Part shown: positions 7,890 through 17,316 of the stretch, piece by piece
Layout: each line of letters begins with the position of its first letter
Numbering within the stretch: position 1 is the first letter of the stretch
NCBI RefSeq assembly: GCF_002788215.1
Contig: NZ_CP024845.1
Location: 992,001-1,056,000 of the forward strand
Reading direction: 5' to 3'
From: Halohasta litchfieldiae
GTDB taxonomy: Archaea > Halobacteriota > Halobacteria > Halobacteriales > Haloferacaceae
DNA: 64,000 nt
Made by a program: the position numbers and the translations under genes
The notes under the pieces: model-generated
Told to the model about the DNA's origin: nothing
What the model saw: only the letters and a program-made list of their open reading frames with translations
Database searches by the model: none

Positions 7890-7958
7890 ATGAACCAGCC
7901 ACACTCCGACTACCCGAATCAATCGCTCAGCTCCGTTTCAGCCGGTTTCAACGGGTGA
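7890..7958 (+). CDS. Putative leaderless 22-residue upstream ORF (leader peptide)
   Basis: ATG at 7890 opens a 22-codon frame encoding MNQPHSDYPNQSLSSVSAGF and NG, ending in TGA at 7956. The next gene's ATG lies three bases later at 7962 in the same frame. The TATA spacing predicts that the RNA starts at this ATG, so ribosomes would enter here on a leaderless message and could reinitiate at 7962. The peptide itself has no recognisable motif. A chance ORF cannot be excluded, but start, promoter and stop all fit a coupled uORF. Confidence 0.45.
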   Translation: MNQPHSDYPNQSLSSVSAGFNG

Positions 7959-7961
7959 AGT

Positions 7962-9227
7962 ATGGATGAGCGCATGTCGGTCGTGGTGTGTGTCGTAGTT
8001 CTTGCCGTGCTTGGGGCGGCCGCGAGTGTAGGTGCTGTGGGTGCATCGGCAGCGACTACCGACCAGTCGGTGCTGTTTTCTCATACGGACGACGGCGACC
8101 GAAACGGTGGTGACGAACATTTGAGTTCCGGCGGACTCTACTGGCAGGGTCAGACGCTATGGTTTGGTGATCCTCACAACGAGACTGACACCGAGCAACT
8201 CCTCGTTCGGGAGTACGATACCGAAGCTGACGAACTCGGAACAGTCGTCCGCGAGATCAAGTTCGACAGCAGCGGGACAACCGTTGAGACGGTCGACCTC
8301 GATGACACGTACGTACTAGTCCCCAGCGATAGTCGCGAGACGACCGTTACCGTCGACGATGGGGCTGTGACTGGCACTGCCACCATCGAAAACGCAACTC
8401 CCTTCGAGGTAGTCGAACAGACGCTGACCGTGGAGTGGGAAGCCGGTTCAGCCAGCACATCCCAGAGTGATCGGGAAATCGAACTAACGTCGAACCGCGT
8501 CCGGTACAACGTCAACGTGAGCAGTCCGTCGCTTTCTTACAGCGAGTTAGAGCAGGTGTTCATGAGTGATCGAACGCTCCGAGAACACAACAGACCGTTC
8601 GCCGACCGGAAGCCGTTCGAACAACGCCACCGAATGTACGATGCCTACGAAGACGAGGGCGTTATCGTGCTCCGTGGGTTCAGCGATGGGTCTCTGGAGA
8701 CTGATTTCAGCACCATCGAGACATTCCCTGACGCAATCACTGTTGAGGTGACCGACACCGGCCGTACCGAAACTGCGGGTCTGCCGAGTAGTACCTCTGA
8801 AAGCGGGCCATTTACGATCTCGGAACTCGACATTTCGGACCGCGTCGACCCCGGCGAATCGGTAACTATCACTGCGACAGTGCAAAACGAGTGGTCGACT
8901 GCCGAGCGACGAGATGTCGTCTTCGAGCTGGGCGAGTCCCGCTCCTCGGTCGAAACACAGCTCGACGGCGGGGACGAAACCACAGTGTCGATGACGCTTC
9001 CAGCCCCCACAGAGCCGGGTGAGGTCGCCTACGTCGTCAGCACCGAGGGCGACAGCGTCGAGGGAACGGTCACGGTCGAAGGCTCCGAGCCCGAGACCAA
9101 CGAAAACGACGGGAGCGACGGCGGGATCGTCAGCACGATTATTGGAGTGCTGTATCCACAGGCGATTATCGGGGCCGTCATGACCGTGCTCTCGTTGGCG
9201 ACGTTCGTCGTCTGGCGGCGGCGATAG
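7962..9227 (+). CDS. Surface protein related to the N-terminal half of the S-layer glycoprotein
   Basis: The 421-residue protein has a Sec signal peptide (about 1-30), an extracellular region and one C-terminal helix capped by WRRR (about 397-421), so it is a membrane-anchored surface protein. Residues about 50-265 match the BGTF-type part of the S-layer gene at 17438: compare LYWQGQTLWF with FWEGQNLDLF, and FEVVEQTLTVEW with FEVTEQSLSVAF. A CARDB-like beta domain follows (about 285-370, ISELDISDRVDPGESVTITA), then an acidic linker. There is no PGF-CTERM motif, so archaeosortase processing is not expected. The preceding 22-codon ORF may control translation. Confidence 0.8.
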   Translation: MDERMSVVVCVVVLAVLGAAASVGAVGASAATTDQSVLFSHTDDGDRNGGDEHLSSGGLYWQGQTLWFGDPHNETDTEQLLVREYDTEADELGTVVREIKFDSSGTTVETVDLDDTYVLVPSDSRETTVTVDDGAVTGTATIENATPFEVVEQTLTVEWEAGSASTSQSDREIELTSNRVRYNVNVSSPSLSYSELEQVFMSDRTLREHNRPFADRKPFEQRHRMYDAYEDEGVIVLRGFSDGSLETDFSTIETFPDAITVEVTDTGRTETAGLPSSTSESGPFTISELDISDRVDPGESVTITATVQNEWSTAERRDVVFELGESRSSVETQLDGGDETTVSMTLPAPTEPGEVAYVVSTEGDSVEGTVTVEGSEPETNENDGSDGGIVSTIIGVLYPQAIIGAVMTVLSLATFVVWRRR

Positions 9228-9258
9228 GCAGCGACAGCAGACGACTTGTAGCGACGAT

Positions 9259-9663
9259 TTATACGAGGTAATGAATCGCAGTACCGAGAAGCATCAGAAC
9301 CACTGCGACAGCTGCGTTGAACTCGACTTTGAGTGGTGAGCCGAATACTCGCGCAGAGAGCTGCCGGACGGGGGGAAACAGCAGGATGCCGCCGAGGAGC
9401 GTGAACACGCCACCGAGACTCGGGAGCACTGAGATCGCCGAGACGACGAAAATAAAGCCGACGGCATAGCTCGCGCGCTCGATGATCTCGTCTCGCTGGC
9501 TCCGTTGGCTCGTCGACTGACTCGATCCGGCCTGTTGGTTCGCCCGTGTGGCTATTTTCTGATCAAGCTGATTTTGAGCGGTCGCGTTCTGTGGCTCCCC
9601 GCAGTTCGAACAGAAGTTGTCCGATTCCTCTACCTGGTTACCACAATTTGTACACTCCGGCAT
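9259..9663 (-). CDS. Zinc-ribbon membrane protein
   Basis: This 134-residue protein begins MPECTNCGNQVEESDNFCSN, a double CxxC zinc ribbon (Cys at 4, 7, 18, 21). A Gln/Ser-rich linker and two hydrophobic helices follow (about 68-95 and 113-133). Such zinc-ribbon plus membrane-helix proteins are frequent in haloarchaea and have no assigned function. It is transcribed away from the large surface-protein gene at 9835, sharing a 171-base intergenic region. Confidence 0.8.
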   Translation of the reverse strand: MPECTNCGNQVEESDNFCSNCGEPQNATAQNQLDQKIATRANQQAGSSQSTSQRSQRDEIIERASYAVGFIFVVSAISVLPSLGGVFTLLGGILLFPPVRQLSARVFGSPLKVEFNAAVAVVLMLLGTAIHYLV

Positions 9664-9780
9664 GCTCGTTGGTGGCTCAATGAAAGGTTACCACATCAAG
9701 CCTTCCATCTGTGTGTGGATCGATCTCCCGTCGACCGGCAACGCCACAAATTATCCAAACTGAGAATTGTAGCCAGAAGA

Positions 9781-9788
9781 TTATATAC
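9781..9788 (+). promoter_or_regulatory. TATA box of the 9835 surface-protein gene
   Basis: TTATATAC at 9781-9788 predicts a start near 9811, giving a leader of roughly 24 bases before the ATG at 9835. Confidence 0.55.
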
Positions 9789-9834
9789 CTCTAGAGAGAT
9801 CAACTAATATCTACTGCATATCCGTTCCACAATC

Positions 9835-12800
9835 ATGAGATCCTTAGTTTTCGGGCGATATCGTCGAGTCGCTGTTTTTTCGCTGCTGTTGGTTCTATCG
9901 GGAAGCATACTACTGACTGGTGGCGTCATCGCCAACCACGATGCCGAAGCTAGTGGCGATGTCAGAGGAACAGTGACGAACGAAGCCGGCGAAGGGATCG
10001 AGAACGCAAACGTCGAGATTGTTGGGTACGGGACGCATCTTAGCACGACGACTGACTCGAACGGGGAGTACACACTTCGGGATGTACCATACGACACACA
10101 GGAAATTGCAGTCACGCAGGCAAAATACGAGAACATTACCAGTTCAGTTTCTATCTCAACGACCAACTCACCAGTAACAAAAGACGTGACCCTAGAGCGA
10201 ACCACCGGAACGATTTCGGGAACAGCCTCATCGTCCGGTAAAATCGACGGGAATATTCCCGATGTCGATATCGAAATTAGCCACGACAACAGTAAAGACC
10301 AGCGGCTAATTGACGATGATGAAACGGATCTATCATCTGCCGAGACAACCAGTAGCGACGGCTCCTACCAGATCGAAGTGCCGACAGGAACAGTTGAACT
10401 CACGGCCAAACAAGACGGGTTCAAACAGTTCGGACCGACCACAGTTACGGTGACCGAAGACAGTACGACCACTGTCGACCCCGATATGGAGGAGGATCTC
10501 ACAACAGTTTCGGGGTCAGTTGAGAACACTGGTTCCGATTCGGTTCGGGGCGCAACTGTCAGGATCGAAGAGTTGGAGGACGGTGGGTCGGATATCTGGC
10601 CGGGTCTGGGGCCGCTGAACGACACGACTGATTCGAACGGTGCGTACACGATTGACTCGGTTCCCGTGAGTACGACCTCACCCGAAGAAACACGGACGAT
10701 CATTGCCTCGGCGGATACGTTCGTCACTGAACAGGAATCTCGAACGATATCGAACGGCGGCAACACCGTCGACTTCGAACTAGAGCATACCGATGGAGCG
10801 CTTTCCGGAACCGTCGCACAGTCTGTGGATGGTAACGATAATATCCCGCTAAATGGAATTACGGTCACGGTCGAGGGCGAGAAGTCGGTTGAGACCAACC
10901 CGGACGGGACGTACACGTTCGAGGAACTTCCGTTCGGCACCCACAAGATGACGGTCAAACACGAGGATTACGAGGCTACGAGTCGACAGATCGAAATCAA
11001 ACAGGGGGAAACGGCGCAAGCCGATTTCGCGATCAAGCGGACAACCGACATCGAACTCAGTATCGACTCGGTCTCGCCAGACTTCTGGCAGACTGGTGAT
11101 GAAGTGACCGTGAAATACTCGTTCAACGAAACCGTGTACGATACAGTCGACTTCAACATCGACGGGATCGTCTCCGAAAGAACATTCGACACCGAGTACG
11201 GGACGTTCGAAGGCGAGACGACGTTCACCGTCCCCGAACGCCAGCAGATCAACGATGGGCAGTACACCGTCGAACTCTCGGCACTCGGAGCGACCCAAAC
11301 CGAATCGTTCGAGGTCTCGAACGTCTTCGACTCCGAACAGGCGGAGTTCTCCGAGACGGACTACCAGTCACCAGCTGGTGACTTCGTTGAGGTGAGTATT
11401 TCGAGCGGTGACCTCGACGAGGCCTATGTGATGATCGGCGGCGATGAGGATGCCAACGGCGGCAACTTCGAGAACCACATCGACGTGCTGCGCGTTTCAG
11501 GTGACGCTACGTTCGTCATCAATACCCGACTCGTCGGCAGTGATCGGGATTCTGAGGATGTCTACATACCTATCAATGGGGATGTCACGAGCTACGCCCA
11601 CTCGATTGGGGCCGACAGCGAACCCACAGGGGAGTTCGAAGACGTTTCGTTCGAGAACGAAAACGGAGACGAGATCGCCACAACGCTTGCCCAGTTCCGA
11701 ACGCAACAGGGCGTGTCTCCGATGGGGAGCCCACTTCAGGCTAATCGGTATCAACTCGTCGCTGGGGGAAGCGGGACGGTTATCGACCGAAACGACGGGA
11801 TTCCGGATTTCCGCCAGCCGATTGCCCGGTCGAATCTCGTACTGACCCAACCGGAGGTCGGCAATGTGACGATCTACACGCTTCCCCCGGGGCCGGCAGA
11901 TCAAGTCGACCAGTTCGAAGACGGGGGCGAACCCATCGGCTCCGGTGATATCGGATCACTACTCGGAGAGGCAACCGAGACCGATCAGATCGCTCGGGGT
12001 GATCGGATCCTCATCGAGGTGCAGTCGAGCGGGATGTACGGCGCACTGTTCGATCAGGCAGCCAGCGAGCAGGCCGCAGTAGCCGACGGCGATGTCGACA
12101 ACATCCCGCTCGAACAGATCAACACGCTCCTTGAACGTCACGAAGGCATCCATATTGGGCTCACGACGACCGAGTTCGGTGGCCCGAACCACGGCGGCTC
12201 GACGCTCCAGTTCGACAACGTCGACAGCAGTGATCTCCGCGTGTTACCGGACGACACTGCAGATCTGTGGGACAACACCGACACGCTGGGTAGTGATCCC
12301 CTCATTGGCGGGTTTTACATCGTTATCGATACACGTGGAAGCGACCCGTTCAATAATCAGCCGCAGGATGGTGACGAACTGACGTTTGATATCGCCTACG
12401 AGTCACCGCCGGATGAACGATACACATATCCGGACTACTCCTTCGGCACCCCACCCGATCCGTTTGATCCCGCCGTAAGCGAAGTCGACGGGGTCGAACA
12501 CTTCCCGTACTACGGGGCAAGCGACACGACAGAACGTGCCAGCAATTCGTTCGTTTTCGAGGATCCGTACATCGATTACGGCGAGACCACACTGGATGGT
12601 GAGCTGATCGTCGCCGCCGAAGCGGGAAGCGTCATCGCGGGCGAGACGAACATCGCGCCCGGCTCACAGGTCGAGATGCAGTTGGTCGCAAGCAACCGTC
12701 CGAATCCACAGACGATCACCATCGAACAGGTCGAAATCAGCGAGGACGGCAGCTTCGAGGTGACAGAGGACTTCTCGGCGTTCGAGCCGGGCGAACGAGT

Positions 12801-13374
12801 CGAAGTCGAGTTCTACTCACAGGGGCGGCTCATCGACAACCGACTCATCGACAGACGCGGCGTGCGAGTCGTCGACGATCTCGACAACCCCTCGAACTTC
12901 GAGATCGAATCGCTGACCGATGAGGCGGAGGTCGTTCGCGGCCAGCGACTCTCGGCAATCGAAACGACGATTGTCAACAGCGGTGAGATCGCGGATCGAC
13001 AACTGGTCGAATTCGATCTCAACGGTGAGACGATCAGGGACCAATCGGTGACACTCGACGGTGGCGAAGCAGCCTCACTGGATCTGTCCGAAGAGTTCGT
13101 CGTGCTTCCGGTCGGCGAATACAATTACACTGTCCGGACCGAGGACGACGAACGGACCGGCCAGCTCACCGTTACCGAACCTGATTCCGAGAATGAAACA
13201 CAAATAAACAGTATCGACAGCGAAGGGCCGACACAGAGTGAGGCACCCGGATCCGGAGATCCGTCAGAACCCGACCCAGAGGGGCTGTTCGGGATATTTG
13301 GCATCCGAAGCCGGGATGTTGCGGTCGCGGCGACAGTCACCGGTGCGATGCACCTTCTCGGCCAGTGGACCTGA
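9835..13374 (+). CDS. Large surface protein: carboxypeptidase-regulatory-like repeats plus S-layer C-half domain
   Basis: The 1179-residue protein opens with a signal peptide (RVAVFSLLLVLSGSILLTGG). Residues about 40-400 hold four carboxypeptidase-regulatory-like beta domains, each with a TTDSNGEYTL-type strand. From about 410 an S-layer-like region begins: SPAGDFVEVSISSGDLDEAY, RGDRILIEVQSSGMYGALFD and AGETNIAPGSQVEMQL align with SAAGDLVEFTVEMEDASETF, EDDRLVIQVEATGFEGALVD and SGTTNVAPGTDGEIQV of the S-layer gene. A CARDB-like domain follows (about 1020-1125). The end is odd: a short hydrophobic run finishing HLLGQWT with no basic cap and no PGF motif, so anchoring is unclear. Confidence 0.8.
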   Translation: MRSLVFGRYRRVAVFSLLLVLSGSILLTGGVIANHDAEASGDVRGTVTNEAGEGIENANVEIVGYGTHLSTTTDSNGEYTLRDVPYDTQEIAVTQAKYENITSSVSISTTNSPVTKDVTLERTTGTISGTASSSGKIDGNIPDVDIEISHDNSKDQRLIDDDETDLSSAETTSSDGSYQIEVPTGTVELTAKQDGFKQFGPTTVTVTEDSTTTVDPDMEEDLTTVSGSVENTGSDSVRGATVRIEELEDGGSDIWPGLGPLNDTTDSNGAYTIDSVPVSTTSPEETRTIIASADTFVTEQESRTISNGGNTVDFELEHTDGALSGTVAQSVDGNDNIPLNGITVTVEGEKSVETNPDGTYTFEELPFGTHKMTVKHEDYEATSRQIEIKQGETAQADFAIKRTTDIELSIDSVSPDFWQTGDEVTVKYSFNETVYDTVDFNIDGIVSERTFDTEYGTFEGETTFTVPERQQINDGQYTVELSALGATQTESFEVSNVFDSEQAEFSETDYQSPAGDFVEVSISSGDLDEAYVMIGGDEDANGGNFENHIDVLRVSGDATFVINTRLVGSDRDSEDVYIPINGDVTSYAHSIGADSEPTGEFEDVSFENENGDEIATTLAQFRTQQGVSPMGSPLQANRYQLVAGGSGTVIDRNDGIPDFRQPIARSNLVLTQPEVGNVTIYTLPPGPADQVDQFEDGGEPIGSGDIGSLLGEATETDQIARGDRILIEVQSSGMYGALFDQAASEQAAVADGDVDNIPLEQINTLLERHEGIHIGLTTTEFGGPNHGGSTLQFDNVDSSDLRVLPDDTADLWDNTDTLGSDPLIGGFYIVIDTRGSDPFNNQPQDGDELTFDIAYESPPDERYTYPDYSFGTPPDPFDPAVSEVDGVEHFPYYGASDTTERASNSFVFEDPYIDYGETTLDGELIVAAEAGSVIAGETNIAPGSQVEMQLVASNRPNPQTITIEQVEISEDGSFEVTEDFSAFEPGERVEVEFYSQGRLIDNRLIDRRGVRVVDDLDNPSNFEIESLTDEAEVVRGQRLSAIETTIVNSGEIADRQLVEFDLNGETIRDQSVTLDGGEAASLDLSEEFVVLPVGEYNYTVRTEDDERTGQLTVTEPDSENETQINSIDSEGPTQSEAPGSGDPSEPDPEGLFGIFGIRSRDVAVAATVTGAMHLLGQWT

Positions 13375-13511
13375 ACGCCACGAATCAATATACACCTCCG
13401 GTACAGCCCGGCTGTGAGGACTGTCGATCCGGAGCGTCGACGCCTCACCGAACCAGTGGTTTCGACAGCCTTCGGTATCCTTTTCGACCCAGCGTTCAAT
13501 ATCGATTATGT

Positions 13512-14306
13512 ATGACTGGAACCATTGATCACGTGATGCTGCGCGTCGACGACCTCGAAACGTCGGTCGACTGGTATGGGACACATCTGGGCTACGAGGA
13601 GAAAGACCGCCACGAGGGCGACGATTTCAGCATCGTCTATCTCGGGCCGGAAGGAATGGCTGACGACGGCGCAATGCTCGAACTCACTTCCAACCACGGC
13701 GAGACCACCGAGGAAGTCGGTGATGCGTGGGGCCACATCGCCGTTCGGGTTCCCGAGGGCGAACTCGAAGCCCACTACGAGCAGCTCATGGACGAAGGCG
13801 TTGAGGACTACCGTGATCCCGAATCCTGTGGCGGGCGCTATGCGTTCGTCAAAGACCCCGACGGCCACGAGGTCGAGATCGTCCAGCGCGACTACGGCGC
13901 ACGTTGGTCGCTCGACCACACGATGATCCGCGTCGAGGACGCCGACGAGGCGCTGGGCTTCTGGACCCGGAAATTCGAGTACGTCGAACCGCGTTCCCGC
14001 TGGGAGGCCAGCTCCTTTGCGAACTACTTCATGGCCCCCGAAGACGGCGCGAAGGAGTCGATGTGGCTCGAACTCACTTACAACTACGACGGGCGCTCCT
14101 ACACGATGGGCGACGCGTGGGGCCATCTCGGGATTCGCGTCGACGACCTCCAAGAGGATTGGGACCAGTTGATGCTTCGGGAGGCCGACGACTACCGCGA
14201 TCCGGACGCCTGCGACAACATGTACGCCTTCACCAAGGATCAGGACGGCCACGAGATCGAACTCATCGAGCGCGACCTCGACGCTGAGTCACTGTTCCCG
14301 TTCTAG
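13512..14306 (+). CDS. Two-domain VOC (glyoxalase/dioxygenase fold) protein
   Basis: The ATG at 13512 gives 264 residues. Two tandem vicinal-oxygen-chelate modules are visible: DHVMLRVDDLETSVDWY (about 6-22) with GHEVEIVQRD (about 118), and DHTMIRVEDADEALGFW (about 134) with DGHEIELIERD near the end. The paired His and Glu positions can form metal sites as in glyoxalase I or extradiol dioxygenases. Which reaction it catalyses cannot be told. The reading frame extends upstream, but that part has no VOC character. Confidence 0.88.
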   Translation: MTGTIDHVMLRVDDLETSVDWYGTHLGYEEKDRHEGDDFSIVYLGPEGMADDGAMLELTSNHGETTEEVGDAWGHIAVRVPEGELEAHYEQLMDEGVEDYRDPESCGGRYAFVKDPDGHEVEIVQRDYGARWSLDHTMIRVEDADEALGFWTRKFEYVEPRSRWEASSFANYFMAPEDGAKESMWLELTYNYDGRSYTMGDAWGHLGIRVDDLQEDWDQLMLREADDYRDPDACDNMYAFTKDQDGHEIELIERDLDAESLFPF

Positions 14307-14381
14307 CTTACCCAGTCTCGCGGCACCAGAAAGTACCGAATAGAACACACACTTTTTGTGATATGGCTCCCAGCAGTTGCT

Positions 14382-15512
14382 ATGCAACTGATCGTCTGCG
14401 GACTCGGTGGGGCGGGCAGTCGACTTGCCGAGGGCCTTGTAGCGGCCAACAGTCGCGGCCAGCGATCCGCGGTCGTCGACAGTGTCGCCCTCGATACCGA
14501 CGAGGGGTCGCTGGGAGAGCTCGAAGAGATTTCGGACGACCACCGCCACCTGTACGGCGTCCTCGAAAGCTCCGGGCGGGGGTTGGATGGCCACCGAAAA
14601 CGAGGCCAAGAGGTCGCCGAAGAGGAACTCACGGAGCTGTTTCGGGCGGTCGACGACCTCCAAACATCCCGTGGTGATGCCTTTCTGCTGTGTGCCGGCC
14701 TCGCCGGAGCCACTGGCGCGACGCTGCTGCCACACCTCGCAGCCAAACTCCGGAGCGTCTACGAGATCCCGATCTACGGGCTGGGTGTGCTACCGGATGT
14801 GGACGCCACGGCGGATGAAGACGGGAGCGACGAGACAGGCAAGCAGGTCGACCGAGCAGCGAATGCAGGGCTGGCTATCGATACCGTTACCGAAACAACC
14901 GATTCGTTACTGCTGTTCGACAATGCGCTGTGGACCAAGACAGCCGAAACGGACGCCGAGCCGGCGGTCCGAACGCGGCTCAACGAGACACTGGTGACCC
15001 GCGTCACGGCGCTGTTCGAGGCCGGCGAAATCGACCGCAGCGGCCGGGTCGCCGAAAGCGTGGTCGACGCAAGCGAGGTGATCAATACGCTCAGTAGTGG
15101 TGGAATCGTGAGTCTCGGCCACGCGAGCCAAGAGGTAGACCGACCGACCGAATCCCGGTTCGGGCTTGGGCTGTTTATGCAGGACAAAGAACTCGACGAG
15201 ACGACAGCGATCAAGGCCATCGAGACGACAGTCAGACGCGCTGTCAATGGCAAACTCACCGTCGACATCAACCGAGGGTCGGTCCAGCGTGGGCTGCTGG
15301 TGACCGGCGGGCCACCCGAATGGCTCAATCGCCAAGCCATCGCCGACGCCCGGTCGTGGCTGGCCCAAGAAACCGGCAGCGTCGAGATTCGTGGCGGTGA
15401 TATTCCGACACCGGACACCGATACAATCGTTGCGCTCGTGGTGTTGGCTGGCGTCGGTGACTGCCAGCGAGTTTCGGAACTGCGTGCAGCAGCCGCAAAT
15501 AACACAGAGTAG
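14382..15512 (+). CDS. Divergent CetZ/FtsZ-superfamily (tubulin-like) protein
   Basis: The 376-residue protein starts MQLIVCGLGGAGSRLAEGLV, a T1-like GxGGAG loop. A segment at about 104-114, CAGLAGATGAT, stands where the tubulin/FtsZ signature GGGTGSG should be, and DASEVINTLSSGG (about 230-242) resembles the CetZ T7 region. Thus it looks like a member of the superfamily with a degenerate GTP-binding signature. CetZ proteins act in cell shape in haloarchaea; whether this one binds nucleotide or polymerises is open. It sits between a VOC gene and a convergent surface-protein gene. A TTTTTGTGATAT element lies upstream. Confidence 0.7.
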   Translation: MQLIVCGLGGAGSRLAEGLVAANSRGQRSAVVDSVALDTDEGSLGELEEISDDHRHLYGVLESSGRGLDGHRKRGQEVAEEELTELFRAVDDLQTSRGDAFLLCAGLAGATGATLLPHLAAKLRSVYEIPIYGLGVLPDVDATADEDGSDETGKQVDRAANAGLAIDTVTETTDSLLLFDNALWTKTAETDAEPAVRTRLNETLVTRVTALFEAGEIDRSGRVAESVVDASEVINTLSSGGIVSLGHASQEVDRPTESRFGLGLFMQDKELDETTAIKAIETTVRRAVNGKLTVDINRGSVQRGLLVTGGPPEWLNRQAIADARSWLAQETGSVEIRGGDIPTPDTDTIVALVVLAGVGDCQRVSELRAAAANNTE

Positions 15513-15539
15513 CGCCCGGATTTCGTTTTCAGTCGACGA

Positions 15540-16817
15540 CTACTGATTTCGATACCAGACGTAGCCGCCACCGACTGTCAGCAGCGAGATGATTGAGACA
15601 ATGATGGTACCGAACGAACCCAACAGCCCACCCTCTTCGGCTTGACTGACGTCAATCGGTAGTCGGTAGCTGTCGGTGATCTGGCTGTCACCACCGGCAT
15701 CTCTATACCGGATGTCGACCGTGACGGGATACGTTTTCGGCGTTGTAGCACTCGCCGCGAGATCGAAGCTGATCGTTGTCGACTCGCCTGCATCGAGCGA
15801 CTGGACGAACGCCTCATCGTTGCTACTGCTGAGCGGTGTGTCGGCGAACAGTTTCGGTTCGATGTCAGTCACCGTCTCGTTGCGGTTGTTGGTGATGGTG
15901 AAGTCGACGGTGGTACTGCTGCCGGCGGTGATCGAACGGTCGGCGGCTTCGATAGTGAATGCGTCGCGCTCGGCGGCGATGTCGGCGAGGAACTCGGGGT
16001 CGTCATCGGTCTGTCGGATGCCGTTTTCGTCGCGGAATGACACTGGGAGGTCGAAGCGTTTGGGGACGGCTTCGGCCTCACTGCCGACCTCGATTGGGAT
16101 GCGGAACTCGGCGGACTCGCCGGCCTCAATGTCACCGACGGCGACAGCCGTTTCCTGTGGGAACAGGTTCTCGGCGTCGGTCGGGAACTGGACTTCGGCG
16201 TTAGTGGCGTCCTCACCTCCGATGTTCTCGATCTCGCCGGTGATGTCGCCTTCCTCGCCCACGCGAAGAGTACTATTGATGTCGGTGACACGGAAGCGGG
16301 CGCTATCGTCGACTTCGATTTCAACGGTGTAGTCTTTCGAGGTGGATTGCTCGTGTGTGGTTGGTGGGCCACCGCCGCGACGGTTTTGACTGACTTTGGA
16401 ACTCCATCGGTAGTCGATTTCGACATCGATATCATAGGTGCCGGGCTCGGCATCATTCGGAACCTCGATCTGGAGCGGTACGTCTGTGGGTTGATTATCC
16501 GGAACGGAGCCGACTGATTGTTTTCCCGAGGTGATCGTAATTGGGGCATCGTCATCGTCCATCTCAGCCTCGATGATCACGTTGCGGGCAGTCGTTACGA
16601 GTTCACGATTCGTACCCTGTCCCTGACTGACATCTCCTTCATTATCAAGTTGGAGTATGAACTCGGTTTCTTGTCCGGGTGCAACCGTATTATCGGGAGA
16701 ATACACCTCGATGTCCGGCTCACCACGGACGAACACCTCTTGTCCGGTTGCGACACCACCGAATGCGAGAAGCAGCATCATGAGTACCGCACCAATAAGG
16801 AGTGTTCGGACATTCAT
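15540..16817 (-). CDS. COG1361-type surface protein with CARDB/NEW3 domains
   Basis: The 425-residue protein has a signal peptide (MNVRTLLIGAVLMMLLLAFG), three beta-sandwich stretches of CARDB/NEW3 type (for example NEGDVSQGQGTNRE, ENIGGEDATNAEVQFPTDAE and ITNNRNETVTDIEPKLFADT) and a C-terminal helix ending WYRNQ. It is a membrane-anchored surface protein of the COG1361 group, often found next to RND-type exporters; none is present here. Putative N-glycosylation sequons such as NST and NET are visible. It is transcribed away from the S-layer gene, with the 620-base AT-rich region between them. Confidence 0.82.
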   Translation of the reverse strand: MNVRTLLIGAVLMMLLLAFGGVATGQEVFVRGEPDIEVYSPDNTVAPGQETEFILQLDNEGDVSQGQGTNRELVTTARNVIIEAEMDDDDAPITITSGKQSVGSVPDNQPTDVPLQIEVPNDAEPGTYDIDVEIDYRWSSKVSQNRRGGGPPTTHEQSTSKDYTVEIEVDDSARFRVTDINSTLRVGEEGDITGEIENIGGEDATNAEVQFPTDAENLFPQETAVAVGDIEAGESAEFRIPIEVGSEAEAVPKRFDLPVSFRDENGIRQTDDDPEFLADIAAERDAFTIEAADRSITAGSSTTVDFTITNNRNETVTDIEPKLFADTPLSSSNDEAFVQSLDAGESTTISFDLAASATTPKTYPVTVDIRYRDAGGDSQITDSYRLPIDVSQAEEGGLLGSFGTIIVSIISLLTVGGGYVWYRNQ

Positions 16818-17299
16818 GGAGTGGTGATCCTGTTGGTAGTTCGGTTTCTTGTTCTCTCAGCGGATGACTCCAGTAAAACAGGCCTGGCAGTTGGATTCCG
16901 ATTGAATCGAGGATCGCCCGTTGGTTGGACAACCTCTTGTCGGTTAATAAAGTGGTATTCCGAGGTATACGGTCGCATGTATGTCTGGTGAAAGTAGTGA
17001 TCTATTCGTTTAAAGTGATTATGCAATTTTTAATCTGTTTACTTCTGTTTGTTATGACTGTATATCGAGATTAGATTGAATTGCGTTATATGAAGGGAAT
17101 TGTTATTCCACAGGCAGTAACCGACCAGTGCAGACGATATCTAAACCAATAGTTGTCGTGGTAACTGCTCACGGACGACATGGAACATAGAAGATCTGCT
17201 AATCCCTCGTTATAGACGTTACAAATCGATACTACAGCAAAATCCATATCCGAATGGTAACTAAGTATTAAGCATCCATCACGACTGTCAAACACAAAG

Positions 17300-17307
17300 T
17301 ATATATC
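17300..17307 (+). promoter_or_regulatory. TATA box of the S-layer gene
   Basis: TATATATC at 17300-17307, preceded by an A-rich stretch (AACACAAAG), is the best TATA/BRE match upstream of the S-layer gene. It predicts a start near 17328-17331 and a leader of about 108 bases, comparable to the long leader known for other haloarchaeal S-layer genes. Confidence 0.55.
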
Positions 17308-17316
17308 AGAATGCCC

